In this document: piece after piece, positions 45,011 to 55,000 of the stretch
How positions within the stretch are numbered: the stretch's first letter is position 1
How the letters are laid out: every line of letters begins with the position of its first letter
IMG/VR virus record: IMGVR_UViG_3300037069_002364
Span: 1-64,000 of that record
Origin: a virus
Length of the DNA: 64,000 nt
Strand: one strand, 5' to 3'
Translations under genes and position numbers: made by a program
The notes under the pieces: model-generated
What the model was told of the DNA's origin: nothing
The model's input: only the letters and a program-made list of their open reading frames with translations
The model's database searches: none

Positions 45011-45448
45011 ATGCCACTCGCAAGTTATGTCGCGACGTACACGGGCGGCTCCTCCCAGATCGACACGATCCGCCGCCTGATCATGGACATCGACGTGGAC
45101 ACGGTGCCTCCCTCGGGGCCGCCCGCTGCCCGCTCGGACTGGTCGTGCATCTTCGTGGATTCGGAGATCATGGCCGTCGCCGCCAACTATCCCGTCAACA
45201 CGGCGTATCTGGCGGCGGCGGAACTGCTCGACAACATCGCCGCGAACGCCGCCTTCCTCGCGAAGCGCATTCGCATCGGTGACTACGAGGAGGACACCAA
45301 GACGGTGAGCCGTGAGTTGCATGCGCAGGCAGACGCGCTGCGGCACCTCCTGGACACGGTTCCCGCCGAACTGATCACCAACGAGCCATACACCGATGCG
45401 AACTGGGCGCGGATCGTCATTGCGCCCGGTGCGACGGTCACGGGGTAA
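45011..45448 (+). CDS. Head-tail connector-type protein (145 aa)
   Basis: L-D-N-I-A-A-N-A-A-F-L-A-K-R-I-R-I-G-D and V-S-R-E-L-H-A-Q-A-D-A-L: the alpha-helical layout of gp6-like connector/neck proteins. Position after the capsid supports this. RBS is weak (GGGGAG). Confidence 0.65.
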   Translation: MPLASYVATYTGGSSQIDTIRRLIMDIDVDTVPPSGPPAARSDWSCIFVDSEIMAVAANYPVNTAYLAAAELLDNIAANAAFLAKRIRIGDYEEDTKTVSRELHAQADALRHLLDTVPAELITNEPYTDANWARIVIAPGATVTG

Positions 45449-45451
45449 GCG

Positions 45452-45817
45452 ATGCCGATTCAATCGAACACGCTGCTGCGTGACACCGCGAACCTCGTCG
45501 GCCCGGGGACAACCCTCGCCGACGATGGGTACGGCAACCTCGAAGCGGGGCCGACGACCGATGTCGTCAAGCAGGCGAACATCAAGGTCGGCCTCTTCCC
45601 CATGTCCACGGTGCATGACTGGATTCGCAAACTCGGCGGTGGCCCGGAGAACACCCGCGACTGGCAGGTGGCCCTTCCGGGCCGCTACGAGGTGGTGACG
45701 GGCTACGCCTTCGTCGTCCCTGCCGGGGCCAATCCCGGCACCTACCGCGTCAAGCAAGTGACCCGGGGGCCGACCCGCGCCTCCCTGACCTTGTGTATCT
45801 GTAATCGAGAGAAGTGA
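45452..45817 (+). CDS. Head-tail joining protein (putative, 121 aa)
   Basis: M-P-I-Q-S-N-T-L-L-R-D-T-A-N-L-V-G-P-G; beta-rich, with V-T-G-Y-A-F-V-V-P-A-G-A-N-P-G-T-Y. Context only: between connector and tail-completion genes. Confidence 0.5.
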   Translation: MPIQSNTLLRDTANLVGPGTTLADDGYGNLEAGPTTDVVKQANIKVGLFPMSTVHDWIRKLGGGPENTRDWQVALPGRYEVVTGYAFVVPAGANPGTYRVKQVTRGPTRASLTLCICNREK

Positions 45818-45832
45818 TTGAGGAGTTGATCA

Positions 45833-46114
45833 ATGGATAACCAGAACCTTCCTCCGGGCGCGTTCGTCACGGACGAGGTGGCGCAAGAAGCCGCTCCCGT
45901 CGCCGAACCCGTTGCCGAACCCGCCGACGACGACCTCTATGCCGCTGCGACGCATGACGCCGCCAACGGCCTGATGATCATCTCCTCGCCGGGTGGTCAG
46001 GGCGTGCGCGAGATTACCGCCGCGCAGTGGCCCCGCTATGCGGGCAGTGAGCGCGAGTGGGTGATCAAGCAGAGCAACTATGTCGGCGCGCATCACAGCG
46101 ACAACGTGTTCTAA
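45833..46114 (+). CDS. Small acidic protein (93 aa)
   Basis: Ala/Glu/Pro-rich N-terminus, then D-L-Y-A-A-A-T-H-D-A-A and R-E-W-V-I-K-Q-S-N-Y-V-G. Lies in the neck gene run; no family recognised. Confidence 0.5.
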   Translation: MDNQNLPPGAFVTDEVAQEAAPVAEPVAEPADDDLYAAATHDAANGLMIISSPGGQGVREITAAQWPRYAGSEREWVIKQSNYVGAHHSDNVF

Positions 46115-46117
46115 GCG

Positions 46118-46738
46118 ATGTCGTTCCGGGTGACGGGCCAGATCAATACGTCACGCCTCCGCCTCACACGGGGGTTCGTGGAATCGCTCGCGGGCGAGAT
46201 GCGGGACACCCTCGATGTCGTGCGCAAAGAGGGCGAGGATTTTCTCAGGAGCATCGTCCCCGTGGATCAGGGCTTCCTCGTGCAGTCGGCCCACGGCGGC
46301 ACGAACCAAGTGGTCGTCTACTGGGCGGTCGCGATTGCGCCCAATCCCGAGCGCGACGCTCCCTATGCCGTCTATCAGAACCGGGGCTGGACGGATCGCG
46401 GCGGCGGCTTCCACGAAGGACACTTCTTCATGGAGCGCACCGAGGCGTTCGGCGCGGCCCTGCTCTACCGGATGACCGGGGACGTGCTGGCCCGTGTGGG
46501 CTTCATCAACGCCGCCCAGAAGGTGCCCGGTGGACTGGCGGGCATCGAGGAAGCCCTCGGCCCCGCCCCAACGATGGGCAAGGGTGTCGCGCGCCAACTC
46601 GCCCACATCGCCCGTGTCCGCAGTGGGACGGGGATTGTCGCCAGTTACGACCGTGTGCGTGAAGCGCAAGGGATTGCCGCCAGTCGGCGGGCGCTGCTAG
46701 GGAGTACCCGCGCCACCCGCGACATCATCAGCCGTTAG
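46118..46738 (+). CDS. HK97 gp10-like tail-completion protein (206 aa)
   Basis: G-E-D-F-L-R-S-I-V-P-V-D-Q-G-F-L-V-Q-S-A, then Y-A-V-Y-Q-N-R-G and G-H-F-F-M-E-R: the P-V-D-x-G-x-L pattern followed by Y-A-x-Y and G-x-x-F-M is that of HK97 gp10/neck proteins. Joins the tail tube to the portal complex. Confidence 0.75.
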   Translation: MSFRVTGQINTSRLRLTRGFVESLAGEMRDTLDVVRKEGEDFLRSIVPVDQGFLVQSAHGGTNQVVVYWAVAIAPNPERDAPYAVYQNRGWTDRGGGFHEGHFFMERTEAFGAALLYRMTGDVLARVGFINAAQKVPGGLAGIEEALGPAPTMGKGVARQLAHIARVRSGTGIVASYDRVREAQGIAASRRALLGSTRATRDIISR

Positions 46739-46747
46739 GAGTCCGCT

Positions 46748-47176
46748 ATGGATGATGATGTCGTACGCGCAATCATCACGCAACTGCGCACCATCACGGG
46801 CATTACCGCCCTCGTCGGCACGCGCATCTACCCCGCCGCGCAAGTGCCCCCCGACGCCCCCTTCCCGCGTGGCTATGTCGGTCAGGCAGCGGGGGGCACC
46901 GATCAATGGTCGGACGGCGGTCAGTATGACACGCGCCTGCCGTGGTTCTCGGTCGAATGGGTGACACGCACCATCGAATCCCCGACCGCGAACAAGGATG
47001 TCCAGACCCTCGACGCGCTGGCGAACACCGCCCTGCGCGGCACGATCAGCCTGCCCAACCTCACCTACCTGCGCCGCTACCGGACCCTGCGGCCCGAGGT
47101 GCAGGATAACGATAACGTGGAGTACATCTCCGGTGGCGGTCTCTGGATCGCCCTGCGCGAGTACTCCTACTCCTAA
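46748..47176 (+). CDS. Tail terminator protein (DUF3168-like, 142 aa)
   Basis: I-I-T-Q-L-R-T-I-T-G-I-T-A-L-V-G-T-R-I-Y-P-A near residue 10 and Y-L-R-R-Y-R-T-L-R-P-E-V are the usual features of gpU/DUF3168-type tail terminators. Caps the tail tube. Followed by a terminator. Confidence 0.7.
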   Translation: MDDDVVRAIITQLRTITGITALVGTRIYPAAQVPPDAPFPRGYVGQAAGGTDQWSDGGQYDTRLPWFSVEWVTRTIESPTANKDVQTLDALANTALRGTISLPNLTYLRRYRTLRPEVQDNDNVEYISGGGLWIALREYSYS

Positions 47177-47189
47177 GTTTCCGTTGTGC

Positions 47190-47217
47190 GCCGCCTTCGT
47201 GTTGAGGGCGGCTTTTT
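47190..47217 (+). terminator. Rho-independent terminator after the tail terminator gene
   Basis: GCCGCC (47190-47195), 11-base loop, GGCGGC (47207-47212), then TTTTT. Lies between the neck genes and the tail tube gene. Confidence 0.75.
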
Positions 47218-47244
47218 CGCGTTCCCACGCAAGGAGCACGCCCG

Positions 47245-48291
47245 ATGCCACGTTGGATTGAGACGTTTTCAAAGGCGTATATCGGCTTTGAATTCGAGAG
47301 CCAGCCGTTCACGTCCCTGCCGATGAGCGATCTGGACAGCCCCGCTGCCCGCACGAACTTCTATATCACCGACCGCACGAAGCAGTATTTCGACATCGCC
47401 GCCACGATCACCGTCCTCAACAACGGCGTCGCGGTCACGCAGGCGAGCAATCCCTACACCTTGCAGCGGCTCGGCGGTATCGTCCGCTTCGCCAGCCCGC
47501 TGCCCGTCTTCCTCACTGACCCGGCGACTACCCTCACCCCGACCCCATCGGCCACAGGTGGCACGATCCCGGCAGGCGTCTATCCCGTCTCCTACACCTA
47601 TGTCCAGGTGACGGGCAAGGAGACAAAGCCCGCGCCGGTCGCCAGTGTCACGACCACGGGTGCGACATCGACCATCACCACAGGCGCGGCTCCGGCCCTG
47701 CCAACGGGCGCGACGGCGGTCAACTGGTACGTCGGCACGGCGGGCGGTGGTGCCAGCAGCCTCGTCCTCCAGTCGAGCACGGCGGGCGTCACAGGCGTCA
47801 CCTTCGGCTCCCTCCCGGCAGCGGGCGCGCAGGCCGCACCGACGACGAACGGCACCTCACTGGTGACGATCTCGGGGTCGAGCCTGCCCGTGTACCGCAT
47901 GCTCGGCGCGAAGAACGTCGGTAACACCGCGCAACGCGCCGAGATCGACACGACCGGCTCCGGTGACACCGACATGACAGGCGCACCGGGTCGCCCGAAG
48001 CGTGGCGGCTCCTTCACCTTCATCCCGGGCGCGACGATTGTCAACGCTGCCGGGAAGACGGTCGGCCTCAAGACGATGATCGAGACTGCCGCCAAAGCGG
48101 GCACCGAGGTCGTCACCGTGACGGTCAACGACATTCGTGACGCCATGCAGCCCCGGGACGCTTCCTACAACTTCGTCGGCAACACCGACATGCAACGCAA
48201 CTTGAACGCCGCCATCGACATGCCGGTGACGCTCTATCAGGCCGCGTGCAACGACGCCGACTCGTACAACTTCATAGATTACGTCGCATAG
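47245..48291 (+). CDS. Major tail tube protein with inserted Ig/FN3-like domain
   Basis: 348 residues. Ends A-C-N-D-A-D-S-Y-N-F-I-D-Y-V-A. The first ~90 and last ~130 residues form the tube-like part. Residues ~100-200 (T-G-G-T-I-P-A-G-V-Y-P-V-S-Y-T-Y-V-Q-V-T-G-K-E-T and A-V-N-W-Y-V-G-T-A-G-G-G) are a Thr/Ala-rich beta-sandwich insertion, as displayed on many siphovirus tails. Position before the G/GT genes supports the call. Confidence 0.7.
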   Translation: MPRWIETFSKAYIGFEFESQPFTSLPMSDLDSPAARTNFYITDRTKQYFDIAATITVLNNGVAVTQASNPYTLQRLGGIVRFASPLPVFLTDPATTLTPTPSATGGTIPAGVYPVSYTYVQVTGKETKPAPVASVTTTGATSTITTGAAPALPTGATAVNWYVGTAGGGASSLVLQSSTAGVTGVTFGSLPAAGAQAAPTTNGTSLVTISGSSLPVYRMLGAKNVGNTAQRAEIDTTGSGDTDMTGAPGRPKRGGSFTFIPGATIVNAAGKTVGLKTMIETAAKAGTEVVTVTVNDIRDAMQPRDASYNFVGNTDMQRNLNAAIDMPVTLYQAACNDADSYNFIDYVA

Positions 48292-48331
48292 GCAACACGA
48301 CTCGTTCGTGTCTCCCATTGCGTGTGGATGC

Positions 48332-48362
48332 GGTGAGGGAATTGTCCCTCACCGCTCTTTTT
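48332..48362 (+). terminator. Rho-independent terminator after the tail tube gene
   Basis: Stem GGTGAGGGA / TCCCTCACC (48332-48340 and 48345-48353), ATTG loop, then CTCTTTTTG. It separates the tube gene from the chaperones. Confidence 0.85.
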
Positions 48363-48381
48363 GATTCAGGAGGTATCCCCG

Positions 48382-48849
48382 ATGGCGAAGACGCTCGATT
48401 TCTCCGCTGCCAAGGCACACCGCACGAAAGACGTGACGGAATACATCGTTGAACTCAACCCCGAGGACATGGGCCTCGCGCTGACCGCCGAGGAGATGGG
48501 CGTCGATGAGAACGGCAAGCCAAACAAGATGATCGCCGTCAAATTCCGCCCCTTCACGCGCGACGAATATAACGACATTTTGGAAGCAATCAAGGACGAG
48601 AAGGGCACGGCATGGGTGGACGAGAAGGACTTCATGATCGTCCAACTCTGCCTCCTCGAACCCGCCATCCCGCCCACCGCCGAGGGGCGCAAGTTCCTTG
48701 AGGGGTGGCTGCCGGGGACGGTCGCCAATGTGCGCCAGCAGATCGAAGAACATAGCGGCTACCGCCGTAATTACTTTGTCGAAAAAGCAACTGACGCAAT
48801 AAAAAACTTGCCAGCCGGGACGCCGAATCGTACATCCTCCTCAAAGTAA
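48382..48849 (+). CDS. Tail assembly chaperone (gpG-like), zero-frame product
   Basis: 155 residues from ATG 48382, preceded by CAGGAGGTATCCCCG. Position directly before the tape measure and the -1 slippery site near the end identify it. It would coat the tape measure protein and recruit tube subunits. Ends in the zero frame at 48849. Confidence 0.8.
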   Translation: MAKTLDFSAAKAHRTKDVTEYIVELNPEDMGLALTAEEMGVDENGKPNKMIAVKFRPFTRDEYNDILEAIKDEKGTAWVDEKDFMIVQLCLLEPAIPPTAEGRKFLEGWLPGTVANVRQQIEEHSGYRRNYFVEKATDAIKNLPAGTPNRTSSSK

Positions 48850-49040
48850 CCGCCGCCTATCGCATGACCTTCGCGCAGTGGGATGCCCTCCCTCGGGGGG
48901 AGCAATGGCTGCGCGCGGTCGAGTGGCTGGAGGTGCGTGAAGCGGAGCAGGAAGCGTCGGAGGAACGGCACGAACAGCAGATGAACGCAATCGCCGCTGC
49001 CGAACTGCAACGCGGGTTCGACAAAGGATTAGGTGGCTAG
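48382..49040 (+). CDS. Tail assembly chaperone gpGT-like fusion made by -1 frameshift
   Basis: Ribosomes slipping back one base at A AAA AAC (48801-48807) continue in the -1 frame without a stop until 49040, giving about 219 residues. The added 77 residues contain F-A-Q-W-D-A-L-P-R-G-E-Q-W-L-R-A-V-E-W-L and an acidic/Gln helix, the usual look of T domains. A stop in the -1 frame lies just before the slippery site (48792), so the extension cannot start upstream. Confidence 0.8.
48801..48807 (+). promoter_or_regulatory. Programmed -1 frameshift slippery heptamer (A AAA AAC)
   Basis: In the zero frame the codons are ATA AAA AAC, so the heptamer has the exact X XXY YYZ phase. Classic G/GT-type signal. 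No strong downstream hairpin was examined. Confidence 0.85.
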
Positions 49041-52000
49041 GATGTCGGCAACGAACAGCGGCGGCGAGATGCAAGTTGGCCTCTCGCTCAACGACCAGAT
49101 GAGCGCGGGGCTGCGCGCCGCAGCGGATAACCTGACCGTCTTTAGCGGTTCCGTCGAGCGGTCGCTGGCGATGCTTGGCCGGATGGGGCCAGCGGCAGCG
49201 GGGATTGCGTCGCTCGGACTGGCGATGAAGGCGAGTGTCGGCGCGGCAGCGGAGTTGCAGCAGCAGACGGCGAACCTCAATGCCGTCCTCGCGGCGACGC
49301 CACAGCAGATGGCGAAGATCACGCAAGCCTCGATGGAGATGTCCCGGCAGACGCAGTTCACGACGGCGCAGATCATCCAGGCGCAAGCGCAACTGGCGAA
49401 AGCGGGTAACAGCCCCGCCGATGTGGGCGGACAGGCCCGCAACGTCCTCGACCTCGCTTCCGCCACCTTTAGCGCCCCGACCGACGCGGCGAACGCCTAT
49501 ATCGCCGCGATGAAGGATTTCCGCCTGACGACGGCGGACTCCAAGGATACCGTCAATACCCTCGCGCAGGCGGTGGATTCCTCCACAGGCACCCTCGCCA
49601 ACTTCCAGACCGCCTTCAAGCAGATCGGCCCGACCGCGCAAGCCAGCAATCTCTCGCTCAAGGATACGACGGTCGCGATTGCCGACTTGATGCAGGCGGG
49701 GATGAAGGGGGACGCGGGCACCGCGTTCAAGACCTTCCTCACCCGCATCCAGCACGAGACGCCCGCCGCGAAGAAAGCGATGGATGACCTCGGCCTCTCC
49801 TTCTACGACCAGCAGGGGAAGATGCTTCCCCTTGTTGACATCGCCAATCAGTTGCGCTCGGCGACGATTGGCCTCTCGGACGAGCAGAAGAACAGTGACC
49901 TGACGGCGATCTTCGGCACGCGCGGCGTGCGTGTTGCCGATGTCTTCGCCAACGAGGGCGCGCAGGGGATGGCCGATGTCGCGCAGCACATGGCGGACAT
50001 TGGTGACGCGAGTGACATCGCCAGTAAGAAACTGGACACCCTGCAAGGGCAGGGGCACATCCTTGCCTCGTCGCTGAACATCCTCGCGGTACAGGGCGGC
50101 AATACCCTCCTGCCGATGCTCAAGGGCGTGACGGAGGATGCGAACGCGGCGGCGAAAGCCTTCTCGCTCCTCAACGGCTCGGTCGGCTTCCTGCCCCAAC
50201 TGATCGCCGGTATCGGCGCGCTCGCGGGCGAGCAGAAGATCAATAGCGCCCTCATGCAGCGATCCACGGATCGGAAGGCGTCGCAGACACTCGCCGACAC
50301 TGCCCCAACACAGCATTACTACGACCAGCAGGCGGCGGCCTATCAGCGCGACCTCGCCTCGTACGAGAACTATCAGAAACAGAAAGAGCAGTTTCTTGCC
50401 GAGGAAGATGTGCGCTACCAGCAGCACGTCCTCAAGGTCGAGGAGATGGAGCAGGCACATCAGGCACGTATGGCGCAGATTCAGGCCGAGGGCGCGGCGA
50501 AACTGGACGCCACAATCAAAAATCCATCCGCGCCATTTGGGAATCGGCAAGCGGTCAGGGCGGAAACAGAGGCGCAACTTGCCGCGCAGCAGGCGGCCTT
50601 CGAGAAGCAAAGTGCCTATGTGATGGGGAAGGGGCCGACTCCGGTCAGCAAGCCGCTACCGATTGCGCTGCCCGTGGAGACCGACCTCGTACAGGCAGGC
50701 GACCTCAAGACGGTGGGGTTGATCGCGGGACTCAAAACGAAGGTCGGCGGCGCAATCGCAGCGGTGGGCGCGGGGCTTGGCGAGATTGCCATGCCAGTGA
50801 TTATCGCCCTCACCGTCAAGCAGATGATCATCGACCCGCTCTTTGGCGGCGTGCAGGACGCGATTGCCAAGAAGATGCTCGGCCAGTCGAACGCGGGCAA
50901 GGACAGCGCGACCTTCACGGCAGCACTCGGCTCCCTCTATGACCCCGCCGCGATCCATGCCGCCTCCGCCGATTTCGTCCAGCAGATGCAGGACGACATC
51001 GACCAGATCGCCAACGCGCAGGCATCCGAGCATTCGGGCGTGAGCGGTTGGCTCAAGGATCGTCTCGGACTCAATGCGGGCCTCGACCGTGAGTACGCCG
51101 CGCAGATGCAGCAAGCGAAGAACGCGCAGTCGCAATACAACTCCGCGAACACCGCCACCGACCCGCAGGTGATCGACGCGGGAGCGATCACGAACCTGAC
51201 TGAGCAGTTCGGCACGCTCCAACAGACGATCACCCTCGGGCGCACGACGACCGATGAGGCGAAGAACTCACTCGCCGCCTATGGCGCGCAACTCGTCTCA
51301 CAGGGCGCGAATGCCTCGGTGGTCAGCGATAACGTTGCTCTCCTGACCAAGAACCTCGATGACCAGGCGACCGCCGCGAAAGTCGCCGCCGACGCACAGG
51401 CCGAGGCAGTCGCGCAGCAGTACGACGATATGGCGAAATTGCAGGCGATGGGTGTCTCGAACGAGGACATCTCGCGCGGCGTCTTTGGCGTCACGGGTGG
51501 GGGCGATGCCGCCTCGAAGCAGCAGCAGAAGGCGGCACAACAGGACGCGAAGGATATTACGAAGGCGTGGAATGACGCCAACAGTGCGGTTAGCAAGGTG
51601 GACATCACCAAGGGGATCGCCAACCTGATCGGCCTCGCCGACCCCCTGCACCGTGCCGTTGCCGATTTGGAGAAGTTCGGTATCAGCAATGCGGCGCTCA
51701 GTAGCCTCGCCGCGACCGCCGATGCCTTCAAGAATATTCAGGACGCGGAAGAGCAGGCACAGGCGTCGTTCAACGGCTACATGCTGACACTCAACCAGAC
51801 GGATGCCGGGATCAAGAAACTCGATGACGTGAAGAAGGCATTTCTCTCCGCCCTCGATGCCGCCGAGCAGCGTCAGGCCCGGGGCACCGCGAATGCCGAC
51901 GATCTGACGATGATCGCCAATGCACCGAACGTCATCAATCAACTCAACAACGGCGTCAACACCTTGCAGCAGCACCAGTCGAAGGACTGGATCGGCATCG

Positions 52001-55000
52001 GTGATAACGTCGGCCAACTCGTGCAGAGCGTCACCGATGCCGACACGAAAATCCGCCAGACGATTGACAGCGAGGGGGGCGGCAAGCAAGTCGCGCTCAA
52101 ACTCATCGCCGACACGAAGGACGCGACCGACGCCATCCAAACGGCGCTCGGCCTGATTCCCGACAAGAAGACGATGACCGTCGAGGTCGTCTACACCTAC
52201 CCGAACGGTATGCCCGCTGGCCCCTACCCTGTCATCGGTGGCGGGGCGGCGAGCGCGGCCCTCTCCGTGGGCGGGAGTATTCCCGGTAACGGCAGTGGCC
52301 TCACCGATTACGGTAATCAGAATGTCATGCCGGGAGGCACGGCGACGCCGCGTGGGAACGCCAGCGCGCTCCTGCCCTACAAGGACATGATCGAGAAGGC
52401 GGCGGCAGCCTACGGCGTTCCCGATTGGCTGATCGGCGCGATCATCATGCATGAAAGCGGCGGTCAGGTCGGCGCGCAGCAGCAGGGTGGTCTGGGCGTC
52501 GGTCTGATGCAAGTCGATCTCGGCCAGCACCCCGATATGTATTCCCACAAGGCGGAACTCACGGGCACATCGCCCGCCGATGCCGCCTTCCAGATCAATA
52601 CGGGCACGAAGATTCTCGCCGACATGCTGGCGACGCGCGGACCCGTTGCGGGCATCCAGGGATACGCTGGCCCCGCGTATCAGTCCGTCGCGGGCGACCT
52701 CGGTGTACCTGCGGGACTGAGCCTACCGACCGAACTTGAGCAATTCTACAAGAACCCTGTGACCAATGCCCTCGCCTACGACACCGCACCCGGTGGCCCG
52801 AACGGGAACGGCACACTCTTCCCCACCGGCTCCGGTGGCCCACTCGCCAATGGTGGGGCAGATGTCTCCGCCGCGACCGTGACCAGTGTCCGCCAACAGA
52901 TCGTGGACAAGGCGCTCCAGAGCGTCAATACCGACCATCTCGCGGGACTGTGCGAACAGTTCGTTGAGGAAACCGTCCAGTCCATCACCGGTCGGCGCGG
53001 CGCGACCGGCACGAATGAGGCGAACGCCACCGCTGGCTTCAATGACGCCGCCAAAGCGGGCCTCGTCACGAAAGACCCGCAAAAGGGCGATCTCGTCTAC
53101 TACCCCGACGCCTCCGGCAACGGGCACGTCGCGATCTATGCCGGGAACGGCATGCAGGTTTCGACTTCCGACGTGGGCGGCAATCTCGTTCACATCGAGC
53201 CAGTCGGCGCGAAAGCGCAGTACGTCCGCGTGCCGGGGCTGCCCGACGACACGAGTGGGGGTCTCGGCGCTGGCACGGGCGGCGCTTCCGCCACCACGGG
53301 TGCGGCGGGTGTCGGCGCGGTCAACACGGCACTCGACAATACGAAGAAGATCATCGTTGATGTCTCGGCGCAAGCGGCGAAGGTGCAGCAGCAGTTCGCG
53401 AACATGAACCCGCAGGACATCGCCGAGGTCAACAAGCAGTTCCAGACGACGCTCCCACTGCTGGAGAAGATCAGCGAAACGGGCTGGAACAAGGGCGCGG
53501 GTCTCCTCACGCCGCAGGACAAGATCGACGCCGACAACGCCGCGCTCAAGCAGGGACTCGATCTCGAAGTCTTGCAGGCACAGGCACTCGACGCGATCCG
53601 CACGAAGAGCGGCGACCTTCCCGCCATCTATGCCAAGATCGCGCAGGCCGGGGGGCCAATCGGCGCGAACCTCGTCCAGCAGTTGACCCTCTACGGCCAG
53701 CAGCAGGACGCGCTCAATCAGGTACTTGCCCTGACCGCGCAGAAGAAACAGGCCGAGGACGGGCAGACGCTCGTGACGGAAGCGCGCCGGGTAGCAGATC
53801 AGGCCGATCAGCGCGCCCAGACGCAACTCCAATGGACGAACCAGCAAGCGGACGAGGATCGACAGAAGCAGGAAACGGCCTATCAGCGGACCACCGCAGA
53901 CACCCGGCAGGCGATCACGCGCGGCCAGCAAGACGACGCCTACCAACGGCAACTGTCGGCCACCGCGCGCACGAACACGCACACGCAGGAGATGCGGGGC
54001 ATCCAGGATCGCATCCAAGCGGAGAACGATGCCTACACGGTGACGAGTCGCCAGCAGCAGGACAAGACGCGCTACCTGCAATTCTACGGCTCGGAGCAGA
54101 AGCGCATCCTCGCTGACAGCCTCTTTGATCAGCAGGAAGCGTTCACGAAGAACCGCAACAGCGAGAATGCCCAGTCTCAACTCCTCACCGCCGACGCGAA
54201 GGGCGCGACGACCAACGCGGGCGCGGAATCGTTCGCCAGTCAGAACGCGATCCTCAAGGATAAGATGGCGACCGAGGACGACGCCCTCAAAAAGGCCGAG
54301 GACAATAACAAGCACCTGCAAATGCTCGAAGACCGCAAGCACGCGCAGGAGCAGTACGATCTCGAAACGATCACCCTCCAGCAGCAGCGTGCCCACGAGG
54401 ACGCCTTGCAGCGGCTCGCGAAGGAATCGACGGCGAGTGATCGCGCCTTTCAGGATGAGTCGGCACGCCTCTCCGCCGAGGATCAAATTCGTCAACACGG
54501 GTACATGCTCCAGCAGCGGCAATGGGCGGACGAGGACAAGCAACACCAGCGCAGTTATGATGACCAAACCCTCCAGATTCAGGACACACGCAAGCAGGCG
54601 GACATCAGTCACCAGAAAGACCTCTGGAACATTCAGGACATCCGTGACGCCGAGGACGCCGCCTACAAAGCGAAACTGGCCCAGTTTGACCGGGACATTG
54701 TGACCCAGAACGCCATTGCCAAGGCGCGTGGCGATGAACTGACGGCAGCGCAAGCGGTCGAGCAGCAATGGAGCAATATCTACGCGATGGCGGGCGGCAC
54801 GGCCAGCCTGATCGCGAACGCCTTTGGGCAGAGCGCACAGCAATCCAACGGGAATCAGACGTATATCCGCACCTTGGGTGGCGTCTCCTCCCATGCCGGG
54901 GGTGGCGCGATCACGACCCCCTACGCGCTCGTCGGTGACGGGCCGAACGGGGAAATCCTCCCCACGACGGAACTGATCACTGCCCCCGGCTACAACGTCA

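Noticed and set aside
52723-54894. 723-codon minus-strand frame opposite the tape measure gene
   Set aside because: Antisense of a GC-rich repetitive gene with no ribosome site.
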